Part shown: positions 54,268 to 63,412 of the stretch, in pieces
Layout: every line of letters begins with the position of its first letter
Position numbering within the stretch: the first letter of the stretch is position 1
Assembly (NCBI RefSeq): GCF_000571935.1
Contig: NZ_ATAX01000035.1
Span: 1-64,000, forward strand
DNA: 64,000 nt
Reading direction: 5' to 3'
Source of the DNA: Ruminococcus flavefaciens 007c
Lineage (GTDB): Bacteria; Bacillota; Clostridia; Oscillospirales; Ruminococcaceae
Notes under the pieces: generated by a model
Told to the model about the DNA's origin: nothing
Database searches by the model: none
Seen by the model: only the letters and a program-made list of their open reading frames with translations
Program-made: the position numbers and the translations under genes

Positions 54268-54420
54268 TATTGACCACTCCATTTGGAGTCGAGGCCATAC
54301 GGACAGCCGGGTCAAATGCCGACCGCCGAAAATTCGGCTGGCAACTTCTGTTGCCTTATTGATTCGACTGTGCGTCGATAAAGTTTTTATAAGTTCTCAT
54401 CAGCTTGTGAAAGGTCAATA
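54268..54420 (+). promoter_or_regulatory. Candidate riboswitch aptamer in the speD leader
   Basis: Stem TATTGACC (54268-54275) / GGTCAATA (54413-54420) encloses 137 nt with four clean hairpins: ACTCC-attt-GGAGT (54276-54289), GCCGA / TCGGC (54325-54338), GGCAAC-ttct-GTTGCC (54340-54355) and TCGAC-tgtgc-GTCGA (54364-54378). The rest, 54290-54324, is C/G rich with GGTC / GACC pairing potential. A terminator follows 80 nt later before speD. I could not match it by eye to SAM, guanidine, M-box, lysine or other riboswitch consensus sequences. Spermidine or SAM would be natural ligands. Confidence 0.65.
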
Positions 54421-54501
54421 AGAGTAGTAAAAGGTAGTACTTGCTTATATAGACTCTGAAACCATTTATGAAGTTTCTGCGCTTACCGCATACGATATTT
54501 C

Positions 54502-54544
54502 ATGCACACAACGGCTGATAAGGCCTTTTGTGTGCATTTTTGTT
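54502..54544 (+). terminator. Attenuator-type terminator before speD
   Basis: ATGCACACAA (54502-54511) / TTGTGTGCAT (54528-54537), inner GGC / GCC pairing, followed by TTTTTGTTT. The ribosome site AAAGGTG (54546-54552) starts right after it, so the operon is transcribed only when this stem is avoided. Confidence 0.9.
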
Positions 54545-54559
54545 TAAAGGTGTGGTTTT

Positions 54560-55330
54560 ATGGAGAATAAGCTCAAACTTTATGGATTCAATAACCTTAC
54601 GAAGTCTCTAAGCTTCAATATCTACGATGTGTGTTATGCCAAGACTGCACGCTCGCAGCAGGAGTATATCGCCTATGTTGACGAGCAGTACAACTCGGAG
54701 CGTATAACCGATATAATGACTCATGTCACCGAGATGATAGGTGCTCAGGTGCTAAGCGTTTCAAGACAGGATTACGATCCTCAGGGCGCTTCCGCCACCT
54801 TCCTCATCGCCGATGATACCATGATACCCGCGGGAGGTACCGAGACTGTGGCTCACCTTGACAAGAGCCACGTTACCGTCCATACCTATCCCGAGTTCCA
54901 CCCGGATACCTCTATCGCTACGTTCCGTGTGGACATCGACGTTGCGACCTGCGGCAAGATAACGCCTCTTACGGCTCTCGATTACCTCATCGGAAGCTTT
55001 GATTCGGATATTATCACCATGGATTACAGAGTCAGGGGCTTTACCCGCAATCTCGACGGCGAAAAGCTCTTTATTGATCACGACATCACCTCTATACAGA
55101 ACTATATCGACGTAAAGATACTGGATAAGTATGACGCCGTAGATATAAATGTATACCAGGCTAATATGTTCCATACAAAGATGCTCATCAAGGAGCTCGA
55201 TCTTCAGAATTATCTCTTCAATACAGATGTCAATGAGCTCCCGCCAAGGCGCAGGCTTGAGATAACCAATGCGCTCCAGCGGGAGATGATAGAAATATTC
55301 AGCGGAAGGAACGTGTTCGGAAATGGCTGA
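54560..55330 (+). CDS. speD: S-adenosylmethionine decarboxylase proenzyme SpeD (long bacterial form)
   Basis: 256 residues, like the E. coli-type enzyme rather than the short Bacillus form. The self-cleavage site [12 protein letters not shown] has the pyruvoyl-forming Ser at about residue 103; [13 protein letters not shown] follows with the catalytic Cys. Makes decarboxylated SAM, the aminopropyl donor for spermidine. AAAGGTG precedes the ATG directly after an intrinsic terminator. Overlaps the next gene by 8 bases. Confidence 0.95.
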   Translation: MENKLKLYGFNNLTKSLSFNIYDVCYAKTARSQQEYIAYVDEQYNSERITDIMTHVTEMIGAQVLSVSRQDYDPQGASATFLIADDTMIPAGGTETVAHLDKSHVTVHTYPEFHPDTSIATFRVDIDVATCGKITPLTALDYLIGSFDSDIITMDYRVRGFTRNLDGEKLFIDHDITSIQNYIDVKILDKYDAVDINVYQANMFHTKMLIKELDLQNYLFNTDVNELPPRRRLEITNALQREMIEIFSGRNVFGNG

Positions 55331-56774
55331 GCTTTCCCAGACAAATGCGCCTATATATGAGGCACTGAGAAAATTCCGCCGTATGAGAGTGGTTCCCTTT
55401 GATGTCCCGGGACACAAGAGGGGCAGAGGAAATATGGAGCTTACCGAGTTCCTCGGTGAGGACTGCATGAATGTGGACGTCAACTCCATGAAGCCTCTGG
55501 ATAATCTCTGTCATCCCGTATCTGTCATAAAGGACGCGGAGGAGCTGGCTGCGGAGGCCTTCGGAGCCGCAAACGCCTTCTTTATGGTGGGAGGTACCAC
55601 TTCAGCGGTACAGAGCATGATAATGTACGCCTGCAAGGAGGGCGACAAGATAATCATGCCGCGAAATGTTCACAGGAGCGCCATAAACGCTCTTATCATA
55701 ACAGGTGCCGTGCCTGTTTACGTCAATCCCGACGTCAACAAGAAGCTCGGCATAGCCCTCGGTATGTCTGTGGCGCAGGTGGAGCAGGCTATCCTCGACA
55801 ACCCTGACGCCAAGGCCATAATGGTGAACAATCCTACCTACTACGGTATATGCTCCGACCTCAGGAAGATAACGGAGCTGGCTCATGCCCACGGTATGCT
55901 GGTACTCGTTGACGAGGCTCACGGCACCCATTTCTACTTCGGTGAGAATTTCCCCGTGACGGCTATGGCGGCAGGCGCCGACTGTGCTTCGGTAAGTATG
56001 CACAAGTCGGGCGGAAGCCTTACACAGAGCTCCTTCCTGCTTCTCGGAAAGAATATCAACGCCGATTATATGCGTCAGGTGATAAACCTTACCCAGACCA
56101 CAAGCGCTTCTTATCTGCTGCTGTCAAGCCTTGATATATCAAGAAAGAGACTGGCTCTCAGCGGCAGGGAGATATTCGCACAGACTGTGGAGATGGCTGA
56201 GTATGCACGCTCTGAGATAAACGAGATAGGCGGCTATTACGCCTATTCCCGTGAGCTGATAAACGGCGACAGCATATATGACTTTGATGTATCAAAGCTC
56301 AGTATCTATACTCTGCCGATCGGACTTGCGGGCATAGAGGTCTATGACCTGCTCCGCGACGAGTACGATATACAGATAGAATTCGGCGATATAGGAAATG
56401 TTCTCGCATATATCTCAGTAGGCGACAGGAAACGCGATATAGAGCGCCTTATAAGTGCCCTTGCGGAGATAAAGCGCCGCTTCGGCAAGGACGGAGCGGA
56501 TATGCTGACTCAGGAATATATCAGTCCCGTTATCGCCGAGACTCCGCGAAAGGCCTTCTACGCCGACAAGCTCTCACTGCCTCTGGAGGAGACTGCGGGA
56601 GAGGTATGCAGCGAATTCGTTATGTGCTATCCGCCGGGTATACCCATACTTGCTCCGGGAGAGCTCATAACAGAGGAGATCATAGAATATATAAAATATG
56701 CCAAGGAAAAAGGCTGTCAGATGACAGGCACAGAAGATATAAATATCGAGAGACTCAATATTCTCGACTTCTGA
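55323..56774 (+). CDS. Orn/Lys/Arg decarboxylase, short form
   Basis: 483 residues, without the N-terminal wing domain of inducible enterobacterial enzymes. PLP features: [45 protein letters not shown] and the PLP lysine in [16 protein letters not shown]; a C-terminal decarboxylase domain follows ([12 protein letters not shown]). Whether it acts on arginine (giving agmatine), lysine or ornithine is not decidable, but the agmatinase gene in the same cluster favours arginine. Coupled to speD by overlap. Confidence 0.9.
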   Translation: MAELSQTNAPIYEALRKFRRMRVVPFDVPGHKRGRGNMELTEFLGEDCMNVDVNSMKPLDNLCHPVSVIKDAEELAAEAFGAANAFFMVGGTTSAVQSMIMYACKEGDKIIMPRNVHRSAINALIITGAVPVYVNPDVNKKLGIALGMSVAQVEQAILDNPDAKAIMVNNPTYYGICSDLRKITELAHAHGMLVLVDEAHGTHFYFGENFPVTAMAAGADCASVSMHKSGGSLTQSSFLLLGKNINADYMRQVINLTQTTSASYLLLSSLDISRKRLALSGREIFAQTVEMAEYARSEINEIGGYYAYSRELINGDSIYDFDVSKLSIYTLPIGLAGIEVYDLLRDEYDIQIEFGDIGNVLAYISVGDRKRDIERLISALAEIKRRFGKDGADMLTQEYISPVIAETPRKAFYADKLSLPLEETAGEVCSEFVMCYPPGIPILAPGELITEEIIEYIKYAKEKGCQMTGTEDINIERLNILDF

Positions 56775-56851
56775 GGTAATAAAACGCATACCGCGCTCAG
56801 GCGGAGGACGTTTTACTATATTATATTTTTTTGTTTAGAAAGGGTAAAAAC

Positions 56852-57343
56852 ATGAATATGAAGAAAATCGGAATCACAATGAATATCTTAATGGGCGTTA
56901 CGCTCAGTTTCTTCCTCTCATTGGTGGGAAACCTTACCGCAGAGGGCGGCTTCAAGCTCGTGCCGTTTCTCGCAAGCTTTGTACTCAGTACGGTCATCAG
57001 CCTTATCATCGGCTTTGTGATACCTATGAGAAAGATAGAGAACAGCGCAGTAAAGGCTATGGGACTCAATGAGCGCAGCCTTCCCGCAAATCTCATTTCT
57101 GCTCTTATATCCGATCTTATTTATACACCCGTTATAACACTGGCAATGATAGTGCTTGCACGCAAAATGGCTATGAAGATGAGCAACGGTCACGCAGTTC
57201 TTCCGCCTTTTGCGGCAATGTTCGTAAAGTCGCTCATAATAAGCCTTATAGTGGCTTATGTCATCATCCTCATTGCAACTCCTCTCTATCTGAAGCTTTC
57301 AATGAAGCTTGCAGGTGTGAACCCGCCTTCTGACAGATCCTGA
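56852..57343 (+). CDS. Four-helix membrane protein in the polyamine cluster
   Basis: 163 residues from MNMKKIGITMNILMGVTLSFF; AAAGGG lies about 8 bases before the ATG at 56852. Two similar halves of two helices each (ILMGVTLSFFLSLVGNLTAEGGFKLVPFLASF and LISDLIYTPVITLAMIVLARKM-type) suggest an internal duplication, loosely like DUF2798. It could help polyamine movement, but only its place suggests this. Between the decarboxylase and speE. Confidence 0.7.
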   Translation: MNMKKIGITMNILMGVTLSFFLSLVGNLTAEGGFKLVPFLASFVLSTVISLIIGFVIPMRKIENSAVKAMGLNERSLPANLISALISDLIYTPVITLAMIVLARKMAMKMSNGHAVLPPFAAMFVKSLIISLIVAYVIILIATPLYLKLSMKLAGVNPPSDRS

Positions 57344-57429
57344 TCTGCGGGCGATATGACGGACAAGGGCAGGCAGCTATGCCGAAAATGGAGGCTGCTG
57401 CTCTTTTATAACCGAAAAGGAGGTATAGT

Positions 57430-58281
57430 ATGGAATTATGGTTCACGGAGAGACATACTCCGAATGTTAAATTTTCAATAAAGGTAGATCATCAGCTTTA
57501 CAGCGGAAACAGCGAATTCCAGCGTATAGACGTATTCGATTCAAAGGAGTTCGGACGCTTCCTCACTCTTGACGGCTATATGATGCTGACGGAAAAGGAC
57601 GAGTTCATCTATCATGAGATGATAACCCATGTTCCCATGTCTGTACACCCTGCACCAAAGAATATTCTTGTTATCGGCGCGGGCGACGGAGGCGTAGTCC
57701 GTGAGCTCACAAGATATCCATCGGTAGAGTCCATCGATCTGGTTGAGATCGACGAGCTGGTGGTAGAGGTATGCAAGAAGTACCTTCCCACTACCGCCTG
57801 CCGCTTTGACGATCCGAGAGTAAATGTATTCTACGAGGACGGCGTCAAGTTTATCCGTCGCTGCAACGATCAGTACGACGTTATAATAGTGGACTCCACC
57901 GATCCTTTCGGCCCCGGAGAGGGACTTTTTACCAAGGAATTCTACGGAAGCTGCTTCAAGGCTCTCCGTGACGACGGCATCATGGTAAATCAGCATGAGA
58001 GCCCCTTCTATGACGAGGATGCCGCAGCTATGCAGCGCTCACACAAGCGTATAGTCGAGAGCTTCCCCATAAGCAAGGTCTATCAGGCACATATCCCCAC
58101 ATATCCTTCGGGACACTGGCTCTTCGGATTTGCTTCAAAGAAATATCACCCCACAAACGACTACAACGGCACTAAATGGAGTATGCTTGGCATAAAGACA
58201 AGATACTACAATCCGAGACTTCATACGGGAGCATTTGCCCTTCCGTGCTATGTAGAGGAGCTTCTTAGAGATGTTGAATAA
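57430..58281 (+). CDS. speE: Spermidine synthase SpeE
   Basis: 283 residues. ELWFTERHTPNVKFSIKV and the gatekeeper SKEFGRFLTLDGYMMLTEKDEFIYHEMITHVP, SAM-type site VIGAGDGGVVRELTRYPSVESIDLVEID and VIIVDSTDPFGPGEGLFTKEFY are all present. Transfers an aminopropyl group from decarboxylated SAM to putrescine. AAAGGAGG precedes the ATG. Overlaps speB by 11 bases. Confidence 0.96.
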   Translation: MELWFTERHTPNVKFSIKVDHQLYSGNSEFQRIDVFDSKEFGRFLTLDGYMMLTEKDEFIYHEMITHVPMSVHPAPKNILVIGAGDGGVVRELTRYPSVESIDLVEIDELVVEVCKKYLPTTACRFDDPRVNVFYEDGVKFIRRCNDQYDVIIVDSTDPFGPGEGLFTKEFYGSCFKALRDDGIMVNQHESPFYDEDAAAMQRSHKRIVESFPISKVYQAHIPTYPSGHWLFGFASKKYHPTNDYNGTKWSMLGIKTRYYNPRLHTGAFALPCYVEELLRDVE

Positions 58282-59122
58282 GAATATACAGACATTCATC
58301 GCCTGCGACAGCGAATACGAGGACTCAAAGATCGTTCTTTTCGGCGCAGGCTTCGACGGTACCACAAGCTTCCGTCCGGGTACGAGGTTCGCACCCTCGG
58401 CCATAAGGAACGAGAGCTTCGGTATCGAGACATACAGTCCTTACCAGAATAAGGATATGACGGATTACAGCTATTTTGACAGCGGTGACCTGGAGCTTCC
58501 CTTCGGCAGCACCGACTCCGCCATAGACGATATAGCCGCACGTGCGGATCAGATACTTAAAGACGGCAAGCTTCCCTTTATGATCGGCGGCGAGCACCTG
58601 GTCACACTGGGCACGGTCAGGGCTGTCAGCGACAGATACAAGGATCTTTGCATAGTGCATTTTGACGCTCACGCAGACCTCAGAGACGACTATCTGGGAC
58701 AGAAGATGTCTCATGCCTGCGTTCTGAGGCGCTGCCATGAGATAGTCGGCGACGACCATATCTTCCAGTTCGGCATACGCAGCGGCGACCGCGAGGAGTT
58801 CTTCTTTGCGGACGAGCATACCGAAATGCACAGGTTCAGCTTTGACGGGCTTGAAGAGACCGTGGAAAAGCTTAGGGGCAGGGACGTTTACTTTACCCTT
58901 GACCTTGATGTGCTGGATCCTTCCATATTCCCGGGTACAGGTACTCCCGAGGCAGGCGGAGTTACCTTCGATGAACTGAGGAAGGCTGTTACTCTGGTAT
59001 GCAGCAGACTCAACATCGTAGGCTGCGATGTGAACGAGCTGAGTCCCGTTTACGACCAGAGCGGCGTATCCACGGCAGTTGCCTGCAAGATCATAAGGGA
59101 GATGCTCCTTGCTTTATCATGA
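58271..59122 (+). CDS. speB: Agmatinase SpeB
   Basis: 283 residues, ureohydrolase fold. Binuclear Mn ligands: GGEHLVTLG, IVHFDAHADLRDDY and YFTLDLDVLDPSIFPGTGTPEAGG. Converts agmatine to putrescine and urea, the link between an arginine decarboxylase and SpeE. Overlaps the following DUF3592 gene by four bases (ATGA), so the small proteins downstream are part of the operon. Confidence 0.94.
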   Translation: MLNKNIQTFIACDSEYEDSKIVLFGAGFDGTTSFRPGTRFAPSAIRNESFGIETYSPYQNKDMTDYSYFDSGDLELPFGSTDSAIDDIAARADQILKDGKLPFMIGGEHLVTLGTVRAVSDRYKDLCIVHFDAHADLRDDYLGQKMSHACVLRRCHEIVGDDHIFQFGIRSGDREEFFFADEHTEMHRFSFDGLEETVEKLRGRDVYFTLDLDVLDPSIFPGTGTPEAGGVTFDELRKAVTLVCSRLNIVGCDVNELSPVYDQSGVSTAVACKIIREMLLALS

Positions 59123-59733
59123 ATAGCGATTATAACAACGATTTTGAATTTCAGCCTCAGCCAAAGAAAAAAAACAGCTCCACCACCATTGTTCTCCTCG
59201 TTATCGGTCTGTTTTTTGTCTGCTCATGTTGCTGCCCCATTATCTCAATGGCCGCTCAGGTCCTGCTAAGTATGAGAGGGGAAGCGGATAGGGAGATCGC
59301 TGAGTATAATACTCCCGTCAATGCCATGGTCGTCGATATCAAAACCGAGACTAATGAGAGGCATCCGGACAGAATAAAATATACATTTACCTATGAATAT
59401 GAGTACAACGGCACTAAATACCGCAGCGATTTTCAGAGAAAAATGAAAAAGCGCTACCGCAACGAGGGAGATCAGGTCGAGATAAAGATCAATCCGAATT
59501 CTCCAGAGGATTTCTATGATCCCATTTTTCTTGATGATATCCTGAAGCAGGAACATCTCTTAGCAATGGTGCTTGCCATGGTGGTAATCATACCGACGCT
59601 GTTTATTTTCGGCGCGTTGATCCTGCTTGTTTCAAAGATGAAAAAGAATAATAAGATCAAAAATGATATGGATTATATCGACACAGGTATCTCTGAAGAC
59701 AATTACTATGATCCCTATGACGATCACAGATGA
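59119..59733 (+). CDS. DUF3592-type membrane protein, copy 1
   Basis: 204 residues from MNSDYNNDFEFQPQPKKKNS. A helix near residues 24-42, an extracytoplasmic beta domain with YTFTYEYEYNGTKYRSDF and KKRYRNEGDQVEIKINPNSPEDFYDP, a second helix, and an acidic C-terminal tail. The YEYEYNG-x-KYR pattern is the DUF3592 hallmark shared with three other genes below. Function unknown. ATGA overlap with speB. Confidence 0.8.
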   Translation: MNSDYNNDFEFQPQPKKKNSSTTIVLLVIGLFFVCSCCCPIISMAAQVLLSMRGEADREIAEYNTPVNAMVVDIKTETNERHPDRIKYTFTYEYEYNGTKYRSDFQRKMKKRYRNEGDQVEIKINPNSPEDFYDPIFLDDILKQEHLLAMVLAMVVIIPTLFIFGALILLVSKMKKNNKIKNDMDYIDTGISEDNYYDPYDDHR

Positions 59734-59763
59734 TACCGATGCTGTTTCACAGGGGGGAAAACT

Positions 59764-60333
59764 ATGAACGATAACAGAAATGCACGCAAGATAGTTATTA
59801 TAGTCTGCGTCGTTGTGATGATGATGGTAATAGCTCTGGGCTCTGTAATGATAATACCGTTTTTTGCAATGAAAAAACTGGTGAATGATGCTGTCAACAA
59901 CGATAATACCTTGTATAACGTGAATATCACCGCTGTTATAGCCGATAACATAACACGCCGCGATGACGACGGCAATACCGTCTATACTCCTGTATACGAA
60001 TATGAGTATGAGGGCAAGACCTATCGTGCGAATGGTTCGGTCAGCTCCACCAACAGGAAGTATAACGAGGGCGATAAGGTCGAGATAATGATAAGCGGAA
60101 AATTCCCGGGAAGAATGATGGATCCCTCGTACAATCCGCAAACAATGATAAAAAAAGCCGGAAAAACCGTTTCAAAAGCGTTTCTGACCATAATTCTGGT
60201 GCCTATCGCGTTTATACTCATCGTTACGTCAATAATACTCGTTGTGGTATTGAAAAATTCCAGGGAATCAGAGGTTCGGGTGAGAGAGTCTGATTACGGT
60301 TATTCGGATCCCAACGATGATTACCGCGGCTGA
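59764..60333 (+). CDS. DUF3592-type membrane protein, copy 2
   Basis: 189 residues. Helix 1 (IVIIVCVVVMMMVIALGSVMII), outer domain with YEYEYEGKTYRANGS and KYNEGDKVEIMISGKFPGRMMDPS, helix 2 (AFLTIILVPIAFILIVTSIILVVV), acidic tail. Same layout as the gene before it. GGGGGG precedes the ATG. Confidence 0.78.
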   Translation: MNDNRNARKIVIIVCVVVMMMVIALGSVMIIPFFAMKKLVNDAVNNDNTLYNVNITAVIADNITRRDDDGNTVYTPVYEYEYEGKTYRANGSVSSTNRKYNEGDKVEIMISGKFPGRMMDPSYNPQTMIKKAGKTVSKAFLTIILVPIAFILIVTSIILVVVLKNSRESEVRVRESDYGYSDPNDDYRG

Positions 60334-60353
60334 TACCCGCAGGAGGGAAGCTT

Positions 60354-60812
60354 ATGAATATATTCAGAGCACAGAACGCTTCGGGACTTGTGGATATACG
60401 ACTGAGATATCTCCGCGAGGACTTTCCTGATATGACCGACGCCGAGGCAGAGCATATAAAGGAAGGTCTGCCCCGATACTATGCCAAGCACCTTAATGAT
60501 GACTTCTTCGCTTATATAGCCGAGGACGAGGGCAGGGTGATCGGCTCTGCTTTCCTGACGGTAACGGAGTTTCCGCCGAACACGAGCTTCCCGAACGGCA
60601 GAGTGGGAACGGTACTTAATGTATTTACAGAGGCAAGCCGCAGAAGGCAGGGCATAGCCACAGCCCTTATGGAGCTGCTCATTTCCGATGCAAAGAACAT
60701 GGAGCTTGACTATATAGAGCTGAAAGCCTCGAAGGACGGCTATCCGCTTTACAGGAAGCTGGGCTTTGAAAAGAGCAGTTCGTCATTTACGCCTATGAAG
60801 CTTATTTTGTAA
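60354..60812 (+). CDS. GNAT family acetyltransferase
   Basis: 152 residues. GNAT motifs: motif D FAYIAEDEGRVIGSAFLTV, and the acetyl-CoA loop RRRQGIATALMELLISDAKNMELDYIELKAS with YPLYRKLGF. The substrate is unknown; polyamine acetylation (SpeG/PaiA-like) is a natural guess from its cluster. Short gaps to its neighbours (20 and 17 bases). Confidence 0.85.
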   Translation: MNIFRAQNASGLVDIRLRYLREDFPDMTDAEAEHIKEGLPRYYAKHLNDDFFAYIAEDEGRVIGSAFLTVTEFPPNTSFPNGRVGTVLNVFTEASRRRQGIATALMELLISDAKNMELDYIELKASKDGYPLYRKLGFEKSSSSFTPMKLIL

Positions 60813-60829
60813 AAGGGGGCGGAATAACT

Positions 60830-61231
60830 ATGAGAGGAGCACTGGTAGCAGCGGGCATAATGGCTCTGTTTGTTGTCATAGGACTGTCCGTGCTCATAGG
60901 TATGCTGATAACTAAGCTGAAATGCAGGGAAGAAGTGGAGGCTGTGGTAGACGAGCTGATACCAAATCATGACGGTGAAACAGGCCCTTCCTTTTATCCG
61001 GTATTCCTTTACAGATATGAGGGCGTCGATTACAGAAGAAAAAGCAATTTTGCCGCTTCCGCAAGCAAATTCAAGGTCGGTGATCCCGTAAAGCTGTTTG
61101 TGGATCCCGACAAGCCCGAAAAGTTCTATTGCCCCAGAGAGACCGCAAGCAAGGTGATAACCATTCTGCTCTTTACGGCATCAAGCGCTTTGATTTTGGC
61201 GTTTTTCTGGTTCGCTGACAAGAACGGATAA
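60830..61231 (+). CDS. DUF3592-type membrane protein, copy 3
   Basis: 133 residues, shorter. N-terminal helix (LVAAGIMALFVVIGLSVLIGM), outer domain with FLYRYEGVDYRRKSNFAAS and KVGDPVKLFVDPDKPEKFYCP, C-terminal helix. The VDPDKPEKFYCP form is shared with copy 4. No acidic tail. AAAGGGGGCGG precedes the ATG. Confidence 0.78.
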   Translation: MRGALVAAGIMALFVVIGLSVLIGMLITKLKCREEVEAVVDELIPNHDGETGPSFYPVFLYRYEGVDYRRKSNFAASASKFKVGDPVKLFVDPDKPEKFYCPRETASKVITILLFTASSALILAFFWFADKNG

Positions 61232-61243
61232 GGGTCGGTATTG

Positions 61244-61699
61244 ATGAAACAAAAAAATAATAGTTTTGTTTGGGCCATAGTCGCTTTGTTACTGCTTTGC
61301 TTTGGCTTTGGTATGCTGGTGCTGATGTGGCGTGGCTTTGTAAGCAGATCCCAGCTGAAGTCAAGATGCAGTTATAAAACCACTGCTGTGGTAGAGGATC
61401 ATGTCAGCATGAAAAAAGGCTATTATGAGGCAAGGCTCGGGTATGAATACAATGGAACTTACTACCGCATATTAAGCGAGCCACATCAAAATAAAATTTT
61501 TTACCCTCTTGGAGAAAAGGTAAAAATATATGTCGATCCGGACTCTCCGGATGTGATATATTGTCCTAGGGAAAACTTCTCTGTGGCATTTGTGTCATTA
61601 ATTCTGTCTCCTTTTATTTTGGTACCTTTAGGGTTCGCTTTTGTGATTATAAAAATAATCTTTTTAAATAAAGAAGAAAATATGAATACGGAGGAATAA
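61244..61699 (+). CDS. DUF3592-type membrane protein, copy 4
   Basis: 151 residues from MKQKNNSFVWAIVALLLLC (ATG at 61244; TTG at 61241 also in frame). Two helices flank an outer domain with LGYEYNGTYYRILSEPH and PLGEKVKIYVDPDSPDVIYCPREN. Codon use is a little more AT-rich than its neighbours (AATTAT-type third positions), a possible sign of different age. Confidence 0.75.
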   Translation: MKQKNNSFVWAIVALLLLCFGFGMLVLMWRGFVSRSQLKSRCSYKTTAVVEDHVSMKKGYYEARLGYEYNGTYYRILSEPHQNKIFYPLGEKVKIYVDPDSPDVIYCPRENFSVAFVSLILSPFILVPLGFAFVIIKIIFLNKEENMNTEE

Positions 61700-61702
61700 A
61701 AA

Positions 61703-62905
61703 ATGGGAAAATGTATGATAATCGGCTGCGGAGGAGTTGCTTCCGTAGCTATCCACAAGTGCTGTCAGAACAGCGAGGTATTTGAGGGCATAATGATAGC
61801 AAGCCGTACAAAGTCAAAATGTGACGCGCTGAAGGAAAAGCTCCAGCCCACCACAAAGACTGTTATCGAGACCGCACAGGTAAACGCTGATAATGTTGAC
61901 GAGCTGGTGGCTCTCATCAACAGCTACAAGCCCGATGTAGTCCTCAACCTTGCGCTCCCTTATCAGGATCTGACTATTATGGACGCCTGCCTCGCTACAA
62001 AGACTCACTATGTAGACACAGCCAACTATGAGCCCCTTGATACTGCTAAGTTCGAGTACAAGTGGCAGTGGGCCTACCGTGAAAGATTCGAGAAGGCCGG
62101 TATCACAGCCCTCCTCGGAAGCGGCTTCGATCCCGGTGTAACAGGCGTATTCTCCGCTTATGCCATGAAGCATGAGTTCGACGAGATAAACTATATCGAT
62201 ATACTCGACTGCAACGGCGGCGATCACGGCTATCCCTTCGCTACAAACTTCAACCCCGAGATAAATATCCGCGAGGTCTCAGCAAAGGGTAGCTACATCG
62301 AGGACGGCAAGTGGGTAGAGACAGAGCCTATGGAGATAAAGAGAGTATATAACTTCAAGGGCGTAGGCGAGAAGGATATGTACCTTCTTCATCATGAAGA
62401 GCTGGAGTCACTTGCTCTCAATATCAAGGGCATCAAGCGTATACGCTTCTTCATGACCTTCGGCCAGAGCTACCTTACACATCTCAAGTGCCTTGAGAAC
62501 GTAGGTATGACATCTATCGAGCCTATAATGTACGAGGGCAGGGAGATAGTTCCTCTTCAGTTCCTGAAGGCTGTACTTCCCGATCCTGCTTCTCTCGGTC
62601 CGAGAACAGTGGGCAAGACCAATATCGGCTGTATCTTCCGCGGAAAGAAGGACGGCAAGGACAAGAACTACTACCTGTACAATATATGCGACCATCAGGA
62701 GTGCTACAGAGAGGTGGGCTCACAGGCTATCTCCTATACCACAGGCGTTCCCGCAATGATAGGCGCTATGATGATAATGACAGGCACATGGAAGAAGGCA
62801 GGAGTTTACAATATCGAGGAATTTGATCCCGATCCCTTCATGGAGGCTCTCAACAAGTGGGGACTCCCATGGGAAGAGGACTTCGATCCCACTCTCGTTG
62901 ACTGA
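61703..62905 (+). CDS. Carboxynorspermidine/carboxyspermidine dehydrogenase
   Basis: 400 residues, saccharopine-dehydrogenase fold: NADP site MIIGCGGVASVAIHKC, THYVDTANYEP, GSGFDPGVTGVFSAYAM and QSYLTHLKCLENVGM are close to carboxynorspermidine synthase. It condenses putrescine or diaminopropane with aspartate semialdehyde. Its partner decarboxylase (NspC) is not in this window. It is in the same gene run as SpeD/SpeE, the other way to spermidine. Three bases after copy 4; its stop TGA shares a base with the next ATG. Confidence 0.88.
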   Translation: MGKCMIIGCGGVASVAIHKCCQNSEVFEGIMIASRTKSKCDALKEKLQPTTKTVIETAQVNADNVDELVALINSYKPDVVLNLALPYQDLTIMDACLATKTHYVDTANYEPLDTAKFEYKWQWAYRERFEKAGITALLGSGFDPGVTGVFSAYAMKHEFDEINYIDILDCNGGDHGYPFATNFNPEINIREVSAKGSYIEDGKWVETEPMEIKRVYNFKGVGEKDMYLLHHEELESLALNIKGIKRIRFFMTFGQSYLTHLKCLENVGMTSIEPIMYEGREIVPLQFLKAVLPDPASLGPRTVGKTNIGCIFRGKKDGKDKNYYLYNICDHQECYREVGSQAISYTTGVPAMIGAMMIMTGTWKKAGVYNIEEFDPDPFMEALNKWGLPWEEDFDPTLVD

Positions 62906-63393
62906 TGAGAAAAAGCATAGACCGTATAGGCAGAGCGGCGGTATATATCTTTTTCGGAGTTTATGTCATCGCCGCTCTCTATTTGCTGTTTTTCATGAGG
63001 ATAAGTATGTGGAAATACCTCACATACAGTGAGTATTTCCGCTATAATACAAATTTTATCCCTTTCAGGACCATTACGGAGTTTGCAGGTCTTTACCGAC
63101 GCAATGATAAGGTCTACGGGGATATCTCTCTGGTGAATATCTGGGGCAATCTGGCGGTTTTCTTTCCAGCGGGGATTTTTTTCCCTGCAATATGGAAAAA
63201 GCAGCGCAGGTTTTGCACCTTCGCCCTTACTGCGGCGACAGTCATAATTGCTGTGGAGCTTTTACAGTTCCTCACCATGCGGGGAAGCTGCGACATTGAT
63301 GATTTTATACTGAATTTTTGCGGAGCTGTCATCGGATTTTCACTTACAAGGCTTAAAATAGTCAGAAGGCTGACGTTTGTCGGCTCTGAATAG
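62905..63393 (+). CDS. VanZ-like membrane protein
   Basis: 162 residues with about four helices. LYLLFFMRISMWKYLTYSEYFRYNTNFIPFRTI, VNIWGNLAVFFPAGIFFP and AVELLQFLTMRGSCDIDDFILNFCGAVIGF are the VanZ core (E-LQ and D-DD-NF motifs). VanZ proteins raise resistance to lipoglycopeptides in some hosts, but most homologs have no proven role. Starts on the previous stop (TGATG), so coupled. Confidence 0.85.
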   Translation: MRKSIDRIGRAAVYIFFGVYVIAALYLLFFMRISMWKYLTYSEYFRYNTNFIPFRTITEFAGLYRRNDKVYGDISLVNIWGNLAVFFPAGIFFPAIWKKQRRFCTFALTAATVIIAVELLQFLTMRGSCDIDDFILNFCGAVIGFSLTRLKIVRRLTFVGSE

Positions 63394-63412
63394 AAAACAG
63401 GAGGAAAAGAAA

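Noticed and set aside
54218..54421. 67-codon frame across the speD leader
   Set aside because: It covers the hairpin domain, has no ribosome site, and its ATG overlaps the -10 region.
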